64,000 nt of DNA from Ephydatia muelleri (GCA_013339895.1 JABACO010000032.1:310001-374000); one strand, 5' to 3'. Counted from the stretch's first letter, positions 11,001 through 22,510 are shown. Notes: a model not told the origin generated them from the letters alone. Translations and numbers: made by a program.

Positions 11001-13710
11001 ATGAGACAGTGATGGGAGGAGGTGACTCTGAGGATAAAGATGCCCTCAGCAATGCTCTTGATCTGGCCTGGAAGGAATGGACAAAGGATGTAACATCTAT
11101 GGGTGCCGTGCAAGATAGGCCAACAACTACTAGAGAGACACCAGTGAAGGAAAGTGATGACCACAATGATATTGAAGACAATGGAGAGGACCTGGAGAGT
11201 GATAGGGAGGTGGTGGCATCAGATGATGATGGTGATGGTATTGATGAAGGCAGGCTCAAGGTAGATAGATGGGACACAAAGCACCTGGATGATGCAGGTA
11301 CTGCAAGATTGGTGTATCAAAATGTGATAGCACTCTGATGTGCATGACCACATGCAATGTTTAGATTGATGTACAGATTAACCCTTCAGTGATCAAAGAA
11401 ATGATCAATCAACCATTCCCTTCAATGATCAACCAAACGAGCATTATTTTCCTATCTATTTTACTACAAATTGAATATCACTCAAGTGACTAAGCTGAAT
11501 TTGATGTTTTATGGAGTGTGTATGTATTTTAATTTGCAAGTTCATTCTTTCAGGTATTGACGATGTGAGCGAAAGTGATGTGTGGAAGCTAACTGCTGAT
11601 CAAAAACGAAAATTGATCATCAAGGCTGTAAGTAATGGCTATGTTGCAGCAATTCAGGACTTTAAGGATTTCCTTCGACGTTATGAAGAGACAAGAAAAA
11701 AGTATGAGGTCAGTAAATTTGAGCACATGCAGCACGGTATATTACTGGGTATCTTTGTAGTCTGCACAATGCGAAACAATGTTGCGTATTTTGCGTGGCG
11801 CCAAGATTGTTGGCATTACGACCACAGGAGCTGCCATCCATCAACGGCTGCTAAACTTGTTGAAAGCACCAGTTGTGTTAGTGGAGGAGGCGGCTGAGGT
11901 GTTGGAGCCCAACCGTCTGGCAGCCCTCAACCCTCATGTCAAGCACTTGATTCTAATTGGTGACCACTTGCAGCTGAAACCAAAAGTATGTCCATTCTTG
12001 AGTACTGCAGGTGTTATTGCATATATTTGTACTTATGCTTTCATGCAGATTTCGTCTAGAGAAAAAAAAAGTTTGATAAGTCCATGTTTCAGAGATTAAT
12101 AGAAGGAGGCTTTCCATACAAGCTCCTGATGCATCAGAGCAGGATGAGGCCTGAGATGGTTAGTCTGTATGCTCACCAGTACAGAAGGCACGAAGAGGAG
12201 CGTGGTGGCCAAATCCAGTCCAACACAGAGGTACTAGTTTTATAATAAATAATTCAACATGCTGCGAGTCACACCGTTAATACAAAATACTATCGTTTTG
12301 TATCTAATTCTATTGATGATGTAGGCATGTTGATCATTTGTGATCAGTGATGTGTAAAAGAAACATAATTGATACTGGAAAGAATAGAATACTTAATAAT
12401 GTTTAAGTGGACCTAAGAAGTATTTTCTTTAGGAGGTTGTTTAATTCATGAACTACCTAACAGTGCAATACTGAGATCACAAATGAATGTCTTGCAGATT
12501 GTTGGCAGTATGACATCACTCAGTTGCATGGGGTCCTCTGTGTTGTGGTGGAGTCATGATCAGCCTGAAGCAATCATGGATGAGGACAGTTTATTAAGGA
12601 TCATGAAGTCAAGATGGTGGTCTCTCTTGGTTTGTGGATACTTTATCATGGTGAACAGGATAAGATTAGCAAAAATGACATTGTTATACTAACTCCATAT
12701 CGTTCGCAGGTAAATAATAGAAGTAAACATTGTATTCTTAATTGTAGTTACTACTTCATATATTTATAACAGCTCAAAGCTCTCACTAAAGGTCTTAAAG
12801 ACAAAGCTAGCATGCTCTCAAGAGCTCAGGGGCATGATACAGTGACCACATCTCTCTCAGAGCTGAAGGTGCATACTGTAGATGAGTTTCAGGTAACGTT
12901 TTGACATTCCTTTTAAACCTTAATTGGGTTACAGGAAATATATACACACAGCCATGACTACTTGATATTTATTTCCCGGCTAATAATTATTGCAGAAACC
13001 ATTTTTTTCCTTCTAGTGTGATTGAGATTGTTGTATGCTGTTGATTAATGGGGCCATGAGGCAAAGGTCATTTACAATAAAATGCATTTATTATTAGGGT
13101 CATGAGGCAAAGGTGATCATCCTCAGTCTTGTGAGGAGCAACACCAAGGTGAAGAAAATTGGCTTTTTAAGTGACAAGTGTCGACAAGTTGTGTCTGTGT
13201 CGAGGCAGAAGTGTGGGTAATACATAATTGGAGATTCAATGTTCTTCAAAGACAGTTCTCCATTGGTTTGGAAGGTAAGGAGTCACCAGATAAATGATCA
13301 CTTTGTGTAAAAATCTGTCATGAATCAGTTATATTTGTTTTTCTTGGTACCACTATCAAGGCAATTCAGCTATAGGCATTTCATTGGCACATGCCAGGCA
13401 TAGCATTGGTGCGTAATGAATTCTAAAAAGCATGCATGCTCCAAAATTTTATTGTGTCATGAAGCCATATCAGTTCATTACTATTAAGAAACGTAAAAAT
13501 ATTTAACTTGAAATGAAGAGCACAGGTGTATTGTCTCTCACACAGTTATAACTATGACAAGATTACTCTATTCATCAATCTTTTCCCCCTGAATGTAAGC
13601 CTTTCATTGAAAATCGTAAGAAAGATGGGCAGATTACAGATGCCCTATCAGTGCAATGGGCCGGGGTGTTTGGCCAAAGACCTGCAAGACACCAGAAGAG
13701 CTAGATAAGT
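8044..13710 (+). CDS. ZNFX1-like SF1 RNA helicase, multi-exon, frame interrupted
   Basis: Upf1-like superfamily 1 helicase of the ZNFX1 (NFX1-type zinc finger containing 1) group; characterised members bind RNA in small-RNA and antiviral pathways. Exons by GT/AG and phase: 8044-9650, 9774-9949, 10005-10236, 10303-10601, 10660-10846, 11000-11297, 11554-11708, 11761-11985, 12049-12230, 12498-12709, 12773-12892, 13098-13274 and about 13570-13710. Motifs: QGPPGTGKTHVG (Walker A), LVEEAAEVLE (motif II), LIGDHLQLKPK (III), HQSRMRPEM (IV), VHTVDEFQGHEAKVI (V), VSVSRQK (VI, usually SRAK). An acidic insert spans 11130-11270. The start is the ATG at 8044; an upstream TTG frame has no support. Breaks: one missing base near 9350, a frame change at the A9 run 12062-12070, one near 12590, an in-frame TAA at 13218, and frame changes around 13620-13700 in the zinc-finger exon. 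This is either a pseudogene or a poorly polished consensus. Confidence 0.85.
13040..13110. repeat. partial duplication of an exon start inside an intron
   Basis: The intron before the motif-V/VI exon contains ggggccatgaggcaaaggtc at about 13049. It closely matches the true exon start ggtcatgaggcaaaggtgat at 13098. It looks like a short local duplication of the splice-acceptor end of the exon. Confidence 0.6.
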
Positions 13711-13785
13711 TGGTGTAAGTATATTATAGCTCAATGGGTGCAGTCATGTATGTGGGTGTGGTCATGTACTATGCCACTATAGCAC

Positions 13786-14355
13786 TGGATCTCTGACGCA
13801 TGATGTTGAAGTAGACAGTCCTGTCAGAGAGAATACCATCTTTCAGACAACAGTCAAGCCCACGCAGTCTCAGTACTGTCCAAATAACGCCTACCAGTCC
13901 ACAAGGTCTTATTGGTGAGAAACCCATTCGTGACAAGGGAAATGATTTCACAGATGTGTCTGAGGACCAGCTTGGTATGTAATGGTGGTACACACCATAG
14001 GGTGAAATGTGTAATAAACCACGTTCTATTGTTCCCAGGTGAAGATGATCTTGTGGATGTGGCAGAGAAGGTGACGGATGTGGCTTCAAAATGGAGACCA
14101 CTTGGATTAGCCCTGAGGCTTAAGAGTTCAGTGCTGGAAACCATTTACTCCGACCACCGCAACAACACCACTGAATGTCTCAGAGACATGCTCCTTGCAT
14201 GGCTACAACAACGCTATGATACCACAAAGTTTGGTCCACCATCTTGGAGGATGTTGTGTCAAGCCATATTCAAACCAGTTGGAGGAAATAATCCAGCATT
14301 GGCAAGGGAGATAGCAGAACACCATAGGTGTAGATGTTCTACAGGTGTTCAATGA
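13786..14355 (+). CDS. Death domain exons, probably the 3' end of the helicase gene
   Basis: A linker exon ending at the GTATGT donor after 13974 (…FTDVSEDQL) joins in phase 1 an exon at 14039-14355. That exon encodes a Death domain of about 85 residues: DLVDVAEKV then KWRPLGLALRLKSSVLETI, CLRDMLLAWLQQRY, FGPPSWRMLCQAIFKPVGG and NNPALAREIAEHH, then a stop at 14353. The L-x-L-WL-Y-x-FGPPSW-L pattern is the common Death-domain form of sponge NLR-like and signalling proteins. Death domains mediate homotypic assembly of signalling complexes. The orientation and tight spacing after the helicase exons suggest one gene, but the linker exon carries a frame change. A separate gene cannot be excluded. 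Confidence 0.75.
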
Positions 14356-15304
14356 CTATTGTTTATATTAGGAGTGTAAGTAGAACCACATTACTGGCTT
14401 TATTATGGTGACTTTTCCACGTATTTCAGACTGCATTTTAAGAATTAGATTATGGTGCCCTTTGCCAGGCATTTGCATTGTATATTTACAACTAAATAAA
14501 CCATTCCCTATGAGTAAGCAGGTGGTAAATAGAATATGAAGGCAACAGTGTAAAAAGCAAAGAAACAAGAACGGGTAAATGTGCAAATCGTTCGTTATAC
14601 GATACTGTATAAGCTGAATGAGTATTACGCGTTGTGTATTTCAAAGCACAGTTTATCCACAAAAATTAATATTGAGGTATCTTCAAAGTAAATAGATGCA
14701 AATACTGTAGAAATTCTTAATTTGTAATCACGTTTTTTAGATGACAACAAAATTGTTCTTTTACTAATGTTACAATGTTTGCATTTAGCAGTGGCGGTCT
14801 GGGCATTAATTATCTGGGGGGGGGGCGCACAACACTTAACAATTAACACTTATATGGCGCCCCCCCACCAGCCATAAATTAATAACTATAAATGTACACA
14901 GGAAGGAGGCTTAGGTATCAAATCTAATGCAAATGTGGATGTATAGGATTCATGTGAAAGAAAGTGTTGTAATAACGATTTGGAGAACTCCGCGTGCAAA
15001 CTGATCGATTATTGAATCGCATGATAGGGGAGAGAGAACTTTACATTCAACAGACGTCATTAGCAAATCTTCAAGCCTTTCCTGAGCCATTGTGGACCGA
15101 AGTCGCGTCTTAATTAATACGTTTTAGAGCAGAAAAAGAGCATTCTGCGGTATACGTACTAATAGGAATTGCAACTGCAATTGAATGTGTCTTGCAAACC
15201 TCGGGAAATACAGCGTAGAGATGATAGGTAGGGTTGCACAGCAGGTTTAGAGTATCCAAAAATGACCAATTTACAAGGACGTGATCAGAACTGGCCCGAG
15301 AAGA
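14356..15304. other. intergenic, with a CAG-ended element remnant
   Basis: Mostly AT-rich with no gene. cagtggcggtctggg at about 14791, a G run and a gcgcccccccacc tract nearby resemble the end of a hAT-type MITE; no matching far end was found. Confidence 0.5.
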
Positions 15305-16313
15305 TGTACGTTAAACTTCCTCGTCTTCTTCCCCTATACCATCATCACCTGTATCATCACTTAGCGAATCAGTGTTGTCTACAACGTCCATTTTAGGGCA
15401 GGTGCTAGAGGGGGTATGAAATCGATGGTACACGGCAGCAAAACTCAACATTTCTTGAATGCATTGGCTTGTATTCAAGTTGTCACAAAACTCTGCCATA
15501 GTGCAGTGAAGATCTTGAGCGGTTATACCACTCTTCACGAGATCGATAAACTTACTGGGCACAAAGATGACTAATGTTTCAAACAGCGACCCGTTCTTAT
15601 CAAATCGCCTTCTCATTGATGCTAGAATAGTGTCAAGAGCAACGAAAAATGTCTTACGCTGCCATGACTCTTCTGGTGTTTCAGGTACCTCACCATCTTC
15701 CGTGATGCGGCACATTCGACGACTTACCCTTGTTGTTCTCCACTGGATGTTACTAGAATCTTGAACGCTTCGTTCCATTATGCGGATTATATCCTGTGGT
15801 GCACTTCTCATTCCCTCCTGAGATGCAATAACGCTATCAATCAATGCAAGTGCTTTCTCATAGTCAGTGTTGACACTTTGAAGATACCGACTTAGAGGTC
15901 CCGTTTTGCAAATACCTCCTTACACAAGAAAGCACTAGCAATAAATTCCCTAGTTTGAATTGATGATAACAACCCTGCTGCTTCAGATCGATGTTTCAAA
16001 TTGAACGACAACTCCGTCTGGATTTGATCCAATATTTGCAGAATGCATTCATAACGCTCGAGAAAAGTAGACAAGTACATTTCCCGTACACTCCATCGAA
16101 CTGTATTTAGTCGCTTGAGGGAATGGATAGCACATCCCTGTGGCCTTAATTGGAACGTCTTCAAACAAACCATGCACCTTTGGGGATCGGGTAAACAAGA
16201 GATAGAGAGCTTCCAAGTTCCCAAATAGGGTCACAACATCCACAGAAATGGCTGCTGCATCTGATATCACCAAGTTCAGGCAGTAGCATAGCAGTGCACA
16301 TACAAGATGCATG

Positions 16314-16505
16314 CAGTGGCGTATCCAGGATTTCAGCGAGGAGGGTGCTTAAGGTCAGACCCCATACGAAAAGTAGTGGTGGTGGTGGTGGGGGGGGGGG
16401 GGGGGGCAGTCGATCCGCTTCAGGTCCGATACCTTTGTTTGGCAGACCGTGGGGGGTGCTCAAGCACCCGGAGCACCCCCCCCCCCCCCCCTGGATACGC
16501 CACTG
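16314..16505. mobile_element. 192-bp CAG-ended MITE inside the hAT pseudogene
   Basis: Ends are CAGTGGCGTATCCAGG and CCTGGATACGCCACTG, a 16-bp inverted repeat. The flanking 5-bp duplication is AGATG at 16305-16309 and 16506-16510; four extra bases (CATG) sit between the left copy and the element. The interior is G-run/C-run rich. The translated flanks join in frame across it. Confidence 0.85.
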
Positions 16506-16692
16506 AGATGTTGGGGTTTATGCGTGTTTGAATAAGTGATTGTAGCCCATTGTAACATCCACTCATGTAGAATGCCCCATCATAGGCTTGAGCTATTAGC
16601 CTGTCAAAGGACACGTCTCTGAACTGCAGCACTGACATAACGACTCCATACAAGTCTTCTGCAGTAGTTCCTGGAGCTCGCTGGCAAGCCAG

Positions 16693-17395
16693 CAGGCCCG
16701 TAGGCTGGTCGGGAGACGGGGGGGTTCGGGAAAGCAATAAGGTGGAACTGATTAAGAGCGGGGGTGGGAGCAGGAGGGGGCGTAGCTTTGCAACTTTTGC
16801 ATATTTTCATCCACAAAACATAGCATAATTGCATAGAAACATGGATATAGCCCAGTTTGTGTTCCCGTTCAATAATGAAGTACATATAGGTCTGGCTTGC
16901 GAGTTGCGAGTCTATAAAGGCTGGCATACACAATTCCGGGCGATTTGTCGTATGCAACTCAAATGACTACATGTAACAGTATATGCTAGTTGGGCGTAGG
17001 CGCGTAGCCCGACCTTCGCGTATCCGCCAATACGCGAAGGTCGGGCTACGCCCAACTAACAGTATGCATGGGTAAAAGTTCCGCAATTCTTGATCGTATG
17101 CGGAACTTTTACCCATAGTTGCACGGAACCCGTAATTTAATTCACGGACCCTCCCCCTGTTCCGCCGCTGCTGTTTGTTGTGGGCGGGACGTGGGCGCCC
17201 CATTTTAGAATGGATGTCCCGCGGTTGTTAAGCCTGCATGTATTGTTATCTCGTTCTCGCGGGCTATAGCTATACATGTATAGAAGTTATGAATAAATTA
17301 TTTTGATGGCAAGCGGAACTAGTTCTGACGAGCGGGGGGGGGGGGGGGGGGGGGGGTCGACCGAACCCACCGACCCCCCCCAGCCTACGGGCCTG
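16693..17395. mobile_element. 703-bp CAG-ended hAT-type element inside the hAT pseudogene
   Basis: Ends are CAGGCCCGTAGGCTGG and CCAGCCTACGGGCCTG, flanked by a perfect GCCAG duplication (16688-16692 and 17396-17400). Deleting the element and one GCCAG restores an uninterrupted transposase reading (EHRL-A-CQRAPGTTAED). It carries two internal hairpins (16987-17058 and 17068-17116) and a G run at 17334. It encodes no transposase and is related by its ends to 44939-45815. Confidence 0.92.
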
Positions 17396-17859
17396 GCCAG
17401 ACGGTGTTCTGATACATGACCATTGAAATTGACTATTCGAACACAAATACTGACCTCAAAATGTCTGTCGTTGTCTGCCATAAGTGACCAAGCTCTGCAA
17501 ATGTGTATTGCTGTAATAATTGTGCAAGTAATGTATTCATTAATGATGGATATTAGTTTATTCTGGGACTTGTAGCTCATAAAGGTCAGTACAGAGCCAC
17601 GACCTTTCTGTCCTGATGAGCCCGCACTAGTGGAATGACGCTCAATTATCTTTCCTAAATGCTCCTGCAGTGGTGTGTCGTAAGTGGAAAGCAATTTTAG
17701 AGCTTCAACAAAGTTCCCTGTATTCATACAGCGTTCTGTCATCATCTCCCTATGCCCTCTTAGTGGATCAAGAAACATCAAAACGTTGACAATACGTTCT
17801 AACACTGCCTGTTCTTAGCAATGACTGCTCGTTTATTCTGCATGCGATGCGTATGTACA

Positions 17860-18826
17860 TTTGGGTCTGGGTTACGAGACTACCTTTGATGGTCATGAAG
17901 TCCTGGATTGCATCCCTTTGCCACTGTATAGCTAATCATTTCAACTTGTCACAACACCAAAATATGATGTGTGTCTGTTAATGCAACACTATAGGTGTAT
18001 GTTCACAAATGTCGTAGAGCTAAGGCCATCTAAAAACGGCACTTGGAACCAAAACAAGCATGCAGCTTTGAACTATTCTCCTGATTGCATGTTGTCAGTC
18101 TGCTCGGTGGTAAAATAAACTTGGCAAGAACTGCATCCAAGTTTTGTTTGGCAGCTACCCCAAATGCCTTTCATGACTCATGTCTTGCTCTGCTGAAAGC
18201 AATTGGAGATAATGTACTGAAGAGTTTCCTTTGAATCTATACGCTTGTGGTCACTGTTCATACCTTATAAATGTATGTTGAGATTCAATGAACCTACCAA
18301 TACATTGAATCATGCATGCTAATGGTTATGTTCTGCATGCATATGTAGAGTACATAATGATGTGTACTTGCCACAGCTGAATTAATTTTTCACATTTGTG
18401 GGATGTCCCTCCAGGGTAAACTATACGGCCTGTTTGTGGTGTGATGGTACCTCCCCTTTGAGCTTTGAACTGTCACACCATCCTAACTTAATGTGTTGAT
18501 AGAGTGAAAGAATAAACTGCTTGCTTTGCACAAGTGCTCGACTGTGATATGCAGAAGGCATCTTAACCCCATTCATCAGTTAATTTTGATTAATGACCTT
18601 AAATTGTATATAGTAATTACACTATCTTTTCTTCCATGCACAAGACAAGATGTGTGTATTTGTGATACTGAAACAGTTAACTCAAAGGAAAGGATTGCAC
18701 TCCTAATTGGGTCTGCTTGATGCATTACCTAACAGAAAAGTAAATAAGAACTCATTCCTACACATTGTTACAACATGTACACATGTTGTAACAATTAAGA
18801 GACTCAAATGTCCTCCATGTAGTTTA
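17860..18826. other. intergenic
   Basis: No supported gene. It holds a fragment of the gtctggg-acgagact family at about 17868 and a perfect palindrome at 18764-18795. Confidence 0.5.
18764..18795. repeat. perfect palindrome, 15-bp arms
   Basis: attgttacaacatgt, two bases, then acatgttgtaacaat: a perfect inverted repeat just beyond the stop of the minus-strand gene ending at 18827. It could be part of its 3' end, but no poly-T context points to a terminator. Confidence 0.85.
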
Positions 18827-20076
18827 CTAGCCTAACTGTTCACTTAACCAGTCCACCTTCTCAAGAATGCTGTGGAGATCTTGTTGGCTGATGAAGGTTT
18901 CAGAGTCCGAGGGATCTGGCATCTTTGTTTTCAAAGTAGGATCAAGTGAAGGGTGCTCCATATAGAGTGAAAGGGCCTCCTCAGGGGTCTGCCCAATATC
19001 ATTGGCAAATGAACACACCCATCGAATGCTGCTTAACTGTAAACAACAACAAAACCATGACAACAAACATGCTTGTCAAATAACACAATCTTGATGAAGC
19101 TATAGCATACTGAACACAACTTGTCCATAACTTAATACATTGGTGTCATATCTTAGCGTAAGTGAATACCTATAATAAATTATCATGATCATGCAAGGGA
19201 GATATTTTGTAAGACTTTATTAATAATGTGGTACTGCAATGATGTGGTCCTAAAAAGTGTCTGAACTTAGTGCACTGCAAAAATTAACTGCTGAGTGAGC
19301 CTCACTCAAACTGGTTAGAAATAGCAAAAATACTCGTAAGCTATATACTCAAAGCTGTTGCGTGATGACTTAAATACTACCATCTGAGAGTCACGATGTA
19401 CATTAGTATATACAATCTACATAGACCCAAACATTAAGAAGATAATGGATTACTCTTTGTAACATGCATCCCCTCCACCTCCTGAGTATACCTCTAGCTC
19501 CCAATGATTGTCCTGGGAATTTTCAAGGTTCACAGTCAACTGGTGGTCACCTTCATTTCTCTGGCTGTAATTCTCCCAGTCCACACTGCATTCTTTGACA
19601 TCTGAAATGGTGACCATGAATGTGTCTTCAAGAATAAAAGTGGACTGCCTCTTGTAGCAAAGCTTGTCGACTTTCCAGCCATTACATGGAGTGAAGGTGA
19701 GTGTTCCTAGTGCCAGCGACATTGATTCCACTAACTTCTCAATGACAATGAACTCAGGGTCAAATGTGTGAACAATCACATGGCGATCAAGGTTCAGTCT
19801 GAAGTCATGCTGCCTAGTGTCAGGATCCAATACCATACCATAACAAGGATCCAATACCATACCATAACAAGGATCCCATACCATACCATAACAAGGATCC
19901 AATCCCATACCATAACAAGGATCCAATCCCATACTATAACAAGGATCCAATCCCATACCATAACAAGGATCCAATCCCATACCATAACAAGGATCCAATA
20001 CCATACCATAACAAGGATCCAATACCATACCATAACAAGGATCCAATACCATACCATAACAAGGATCCAATACCAT
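18827..20076 (-). CDS. 3' exons of an unknown gene, with a coded 8-residue repeat
   Basis: Two exons fit: an upstream one ending at 19492 (donor GTATAC, phase 0) and a terminal one at 18827-19036 (acceptor GTTTACAG, stop TAG). The upstream exon reads HDFRLNLDRHVIVHTFDPEF ... LENSQDNHWELE; the terminal exon reads LSSIRWVCSFANDIGQTPEE ... LEKVDWLSEQLG. At its 5' side the same frame runs into a 24-bp tandem repeat translated as MVLDPCYG about 11 times. The repeat may be real coding sequence, or the exon may begin after it at about 19825. I do not recognise a family. It follows the 274-residue gene on the same strand and could be functionally related, but nothing proves this. Confidence 0.55.
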
Positions 20077-20100
20077 ACCATATCAAGGATACCATACCAT
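19833..20100. repeat. 24-bp minisatellite (GGATCCAATACCATACCATA)
   Basis: About 11 copies of a 24-bp unit with few variants. The unit length is a multiple of three and the minus-strand frame stays open through all copies. Confidence 0.95.
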
Positions 20101-20174
20101 ACCATAGGTGGTACCATAATCATTACATCGGCCATATATGAAAACTATTACAATAACTGATAAACTTCTGAAGT

Positions 20175-20215
20175 CATATGGAAAAATGAGCGGTCACCAA
20201 AGTTGTAAAAGTTAC
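20175..20215. other. isolated terminus of the CATATGG family
   Basis: CATATGGAAAAATGAGCGGT followed by caccaaagttg closely matches the outer ends of the two large inverted arms at 25844 and 46647. A matching second end was not found nearby, so this is either a solo end or a diverged third copy. Confidence 0.6.
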
Positions 20216-20900
20216 ATTTTATATTGTTTCTGAGATTCCTTGTATGATTTCTGTTGTGCTTATTTAGAAAGACAAACCATGTTTTTTTGTTGAGAATTAT
20301 CCATGATCCGTTTTTATAAAATATTCAAGAATAAGGGCTATTAATTATGTACAGAAAAACCTATACTTGATAATTACTAAGTACTCCAAGATGATACTTC
20401 ACTTTCAGCAACGGAACCTTGTTGCTCAGTATCCTCTGTTTTAGATTCTAACAAGAAAATACCCCCTTTATATTGAAAGTTTTGGTTCCTGGAGGCAAAA
20501 TAGTGCTTTCCATAGATAAGAACATAAAATGCATGTTTTCTAACCTAATTACAATATTCCACCAGCTATAATCTTGATTCATGAGGTTTTTCACTTGTGA
20601 CAACAGATTCTGGTCCACTATACACCAGTGTGTTTTACTGTGGTGAAAACATATTTTTTACTATAAACCTGTTGGTTCCTAGAGGATTTATAATGGCATG
20701 ATTCGATGATGACTATTAAAAATGGCGGCCAATGCCATACATGGCGTTACTCTTGCAACACCCCTTGCTTGTCCCTGGCCCCATCCAGAATAATTAATAA
20801 GCATCATATTTACATTCATTGCATAATTTGACGCAAATAACAACAACAGATTGTTTTATAATTTCTGCAAGATATTTATAACTAAGACAAAACATGTCTC
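20216..20900. other. AT-rich intergenic stretch
   Basis: No gene is supported. aaaatggcggccaatgccat at about 20718 resembles the inverted aatggcg words found near the outer ends of the large arms, so part of this may be a diverged element body. Confidence 0.4.
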
Positions 20901-21123
20901 TACACCTTTTTTCATATAAGGTCAGTTACTATAGCACGTATTGCACTCTATGTATGTACCGACTATGCTTGCGTTTATGCATGTATGCCTATAAGAAGGC
21001 TTGTACATGCATACTACCCAACTGTGTGCGTGTGACACACAAATACACTTACACATGCATATACATACACTCACATGTAGACAAACACAAGCTTTCAATC
21101 CGCCCTTTGTGACACGCACATAC

Positions 21124-21153
21124 ACATGCATACACTTACATGCACACACACAT

Positions 21154-21191
<38 letters not shown>

Positions 21192-21195
21192 GGAT

Positions 21196-21231
<36 letters not shown>

Positions 21232-21300
21232 ACACACACACACGCACGGATGCACACACACACACACACACATACACACACACATACACACACACACATA
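21124..21300. repeat. compound (CA)n microsatellite with GCACGGATG interruptions
   Basis: CA runs interrupted twice by gcacggatgcaca. All long ORFs here are Thr-His or Cys-Val repeat artefacts. Confidence 0.95.
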
Positions 21301-21419
21301 TGCAATGCACATACCATGGCCGGATTGAAGTTGGGTAGTACACATGTGCATAACTTTGGGTATGTGCTGGTCATATTTAAGAGTGTACTAGGGGTGTTGT
21401 CATGTAAAATGGTGTAGGA

Positions 21420-22056
21420 GAGGGGAGGGGAGGCTGTTGAGAAGAGAAGGGGAGAGGGGGCTGTTTGAGAGCAGACCTTTCTATGGTTAGCACTGGTCAA
21501 GGGTCAGATTAGTAGTTTTTATACAACGTAAACTTTACCACAGGTGTAGACCTTACGATTTCTGTTAGATGAGGATATAACTTTCTCTGGCATATCTCCC
21601 ATACATGTATTCCAAAGCCAAGAAAGCTCAACTTGAAATATCACTTGAGAGCCTGAAAAAATGCTGAAAATCGGTTGAGTTGCTTCTTGTGGATAATTGT
21701 GTGTAATCCAGCCGGGTGCACTGTCAATTGAGCACTCCATCTATGCACAAAGTCAAAACTGGTCTTCAAAACATGTATATGAAGTGTACGTGTACATCGC
21801 CAAGAGTTTCTGTCATGAAGGAGCGACTGTCTCACCTTTGTATTTGCTGTTGTGTTCAGGTGAAGTTCTTATCTATAGCCACAACTGTAAGATCTGCACC
21901 CATGGTCTGAGGCATTATAGCACTGAATTTCTCGTTCACAAGTGATGTGCATTTAGTGGCTGGGAGAGGAGAAAGGCTATTGAGAAGACACCTTGGGCAT
22001 CTCTTGGAGAAGTGACTAAGCCTAGTAGGCTGTTTGAGAACCTACCTTGCACGGTA

Positions 22057-22098
<42 letters not shown>

Positions 22099-22510
22099 CT
22101 CAGATTACATCAGCAGTGGTCAAGGTGTGTTCCGTAAACTTTCTCACTAGTGCACACCTTACAATTTCTTTTAGATAATGATATATTCATTCAAAGCCAA
22201 ACTTTTCGCTTGAGAGCCTGAAAAGTGTAAAACGGTTGATTTGCGCAAATTCAGCCAGGCCGGTATGCTGCTCTGTTAATTCTACCAACTGAACGTTCTA
22301 TCTGTGCACAAAATCAAAACTGATGTTTGAAAACATGTATAGTGTACATCTCCAAGAATGGCGTAAATTGCGCCATTCCTGCCATGACAGAGCAACCGTC
22401 TCACATTTGTACTGCTGTATACCTAAACTACAAATGGAGTTCTTATCTTGCCACAACTGTAAGGTCTGCACCTGTGGTAAGTTTACAAAGACAATTTCAA
22501 CTGTTTTGTG
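21420..22510. repeat. two diverged tandem copies of a roughly 550-bp segment
   Basis: Copy 1 (about 21450-21950) and copy 2 (about 22010-22510) share ordered matches: ggctgtttgaga, cgtaaacttt, ccttac(g/a)atttct, gagagcctgaaaa, cggttgattt-type words, aaaacatgtata, gtgtacat and cacaactgtaaggtctgcac. Neither copy has a convincing ORF. A G run of about 38 (22061-22098) sits in copy 2. Confidence 0.75.

Larger units (their letters stand above)
15311..17850 (-). pseudogene. DUF4371/ZMYM1-type hAT transposase, split by two insertions
   Basis: Reading from 17850 down, the pieces follow the order of ZMYM1/ZBED-like hAT transposases: AVIAKNRQ then LERIVNVLMFLDPLRGHRE, a SYKSQNKLISIINEYIT region, VSICVRIVNFNGHVSEH, DRLIAQAYDGAFYMSG (catalytic AYDGA segment), CLNLVISDAAAISVDVVTLF, NTVRWSVREM (conserved TRW), and a C-terminal region ending in an acidic tail at 15311. 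It is interrupted by a 703-bp element (16693-17395) and a 192-bp element (16314-16505). Removing each with one target-site copy makes the flanking transposase sequence continuous. Further frameshifts lie near 15890 and 16240. It is no longer able to encode a full protein. Confidence 0.85.

Noticed and set aside
21001-21500. Cys-Val and Thr-His ORFs around the CA repeats
   Set aside because: Dinucleotide repeats are open in several frames; no coding signal. The same applies at 27200-27500, 43324-43566 and 44023-44605.
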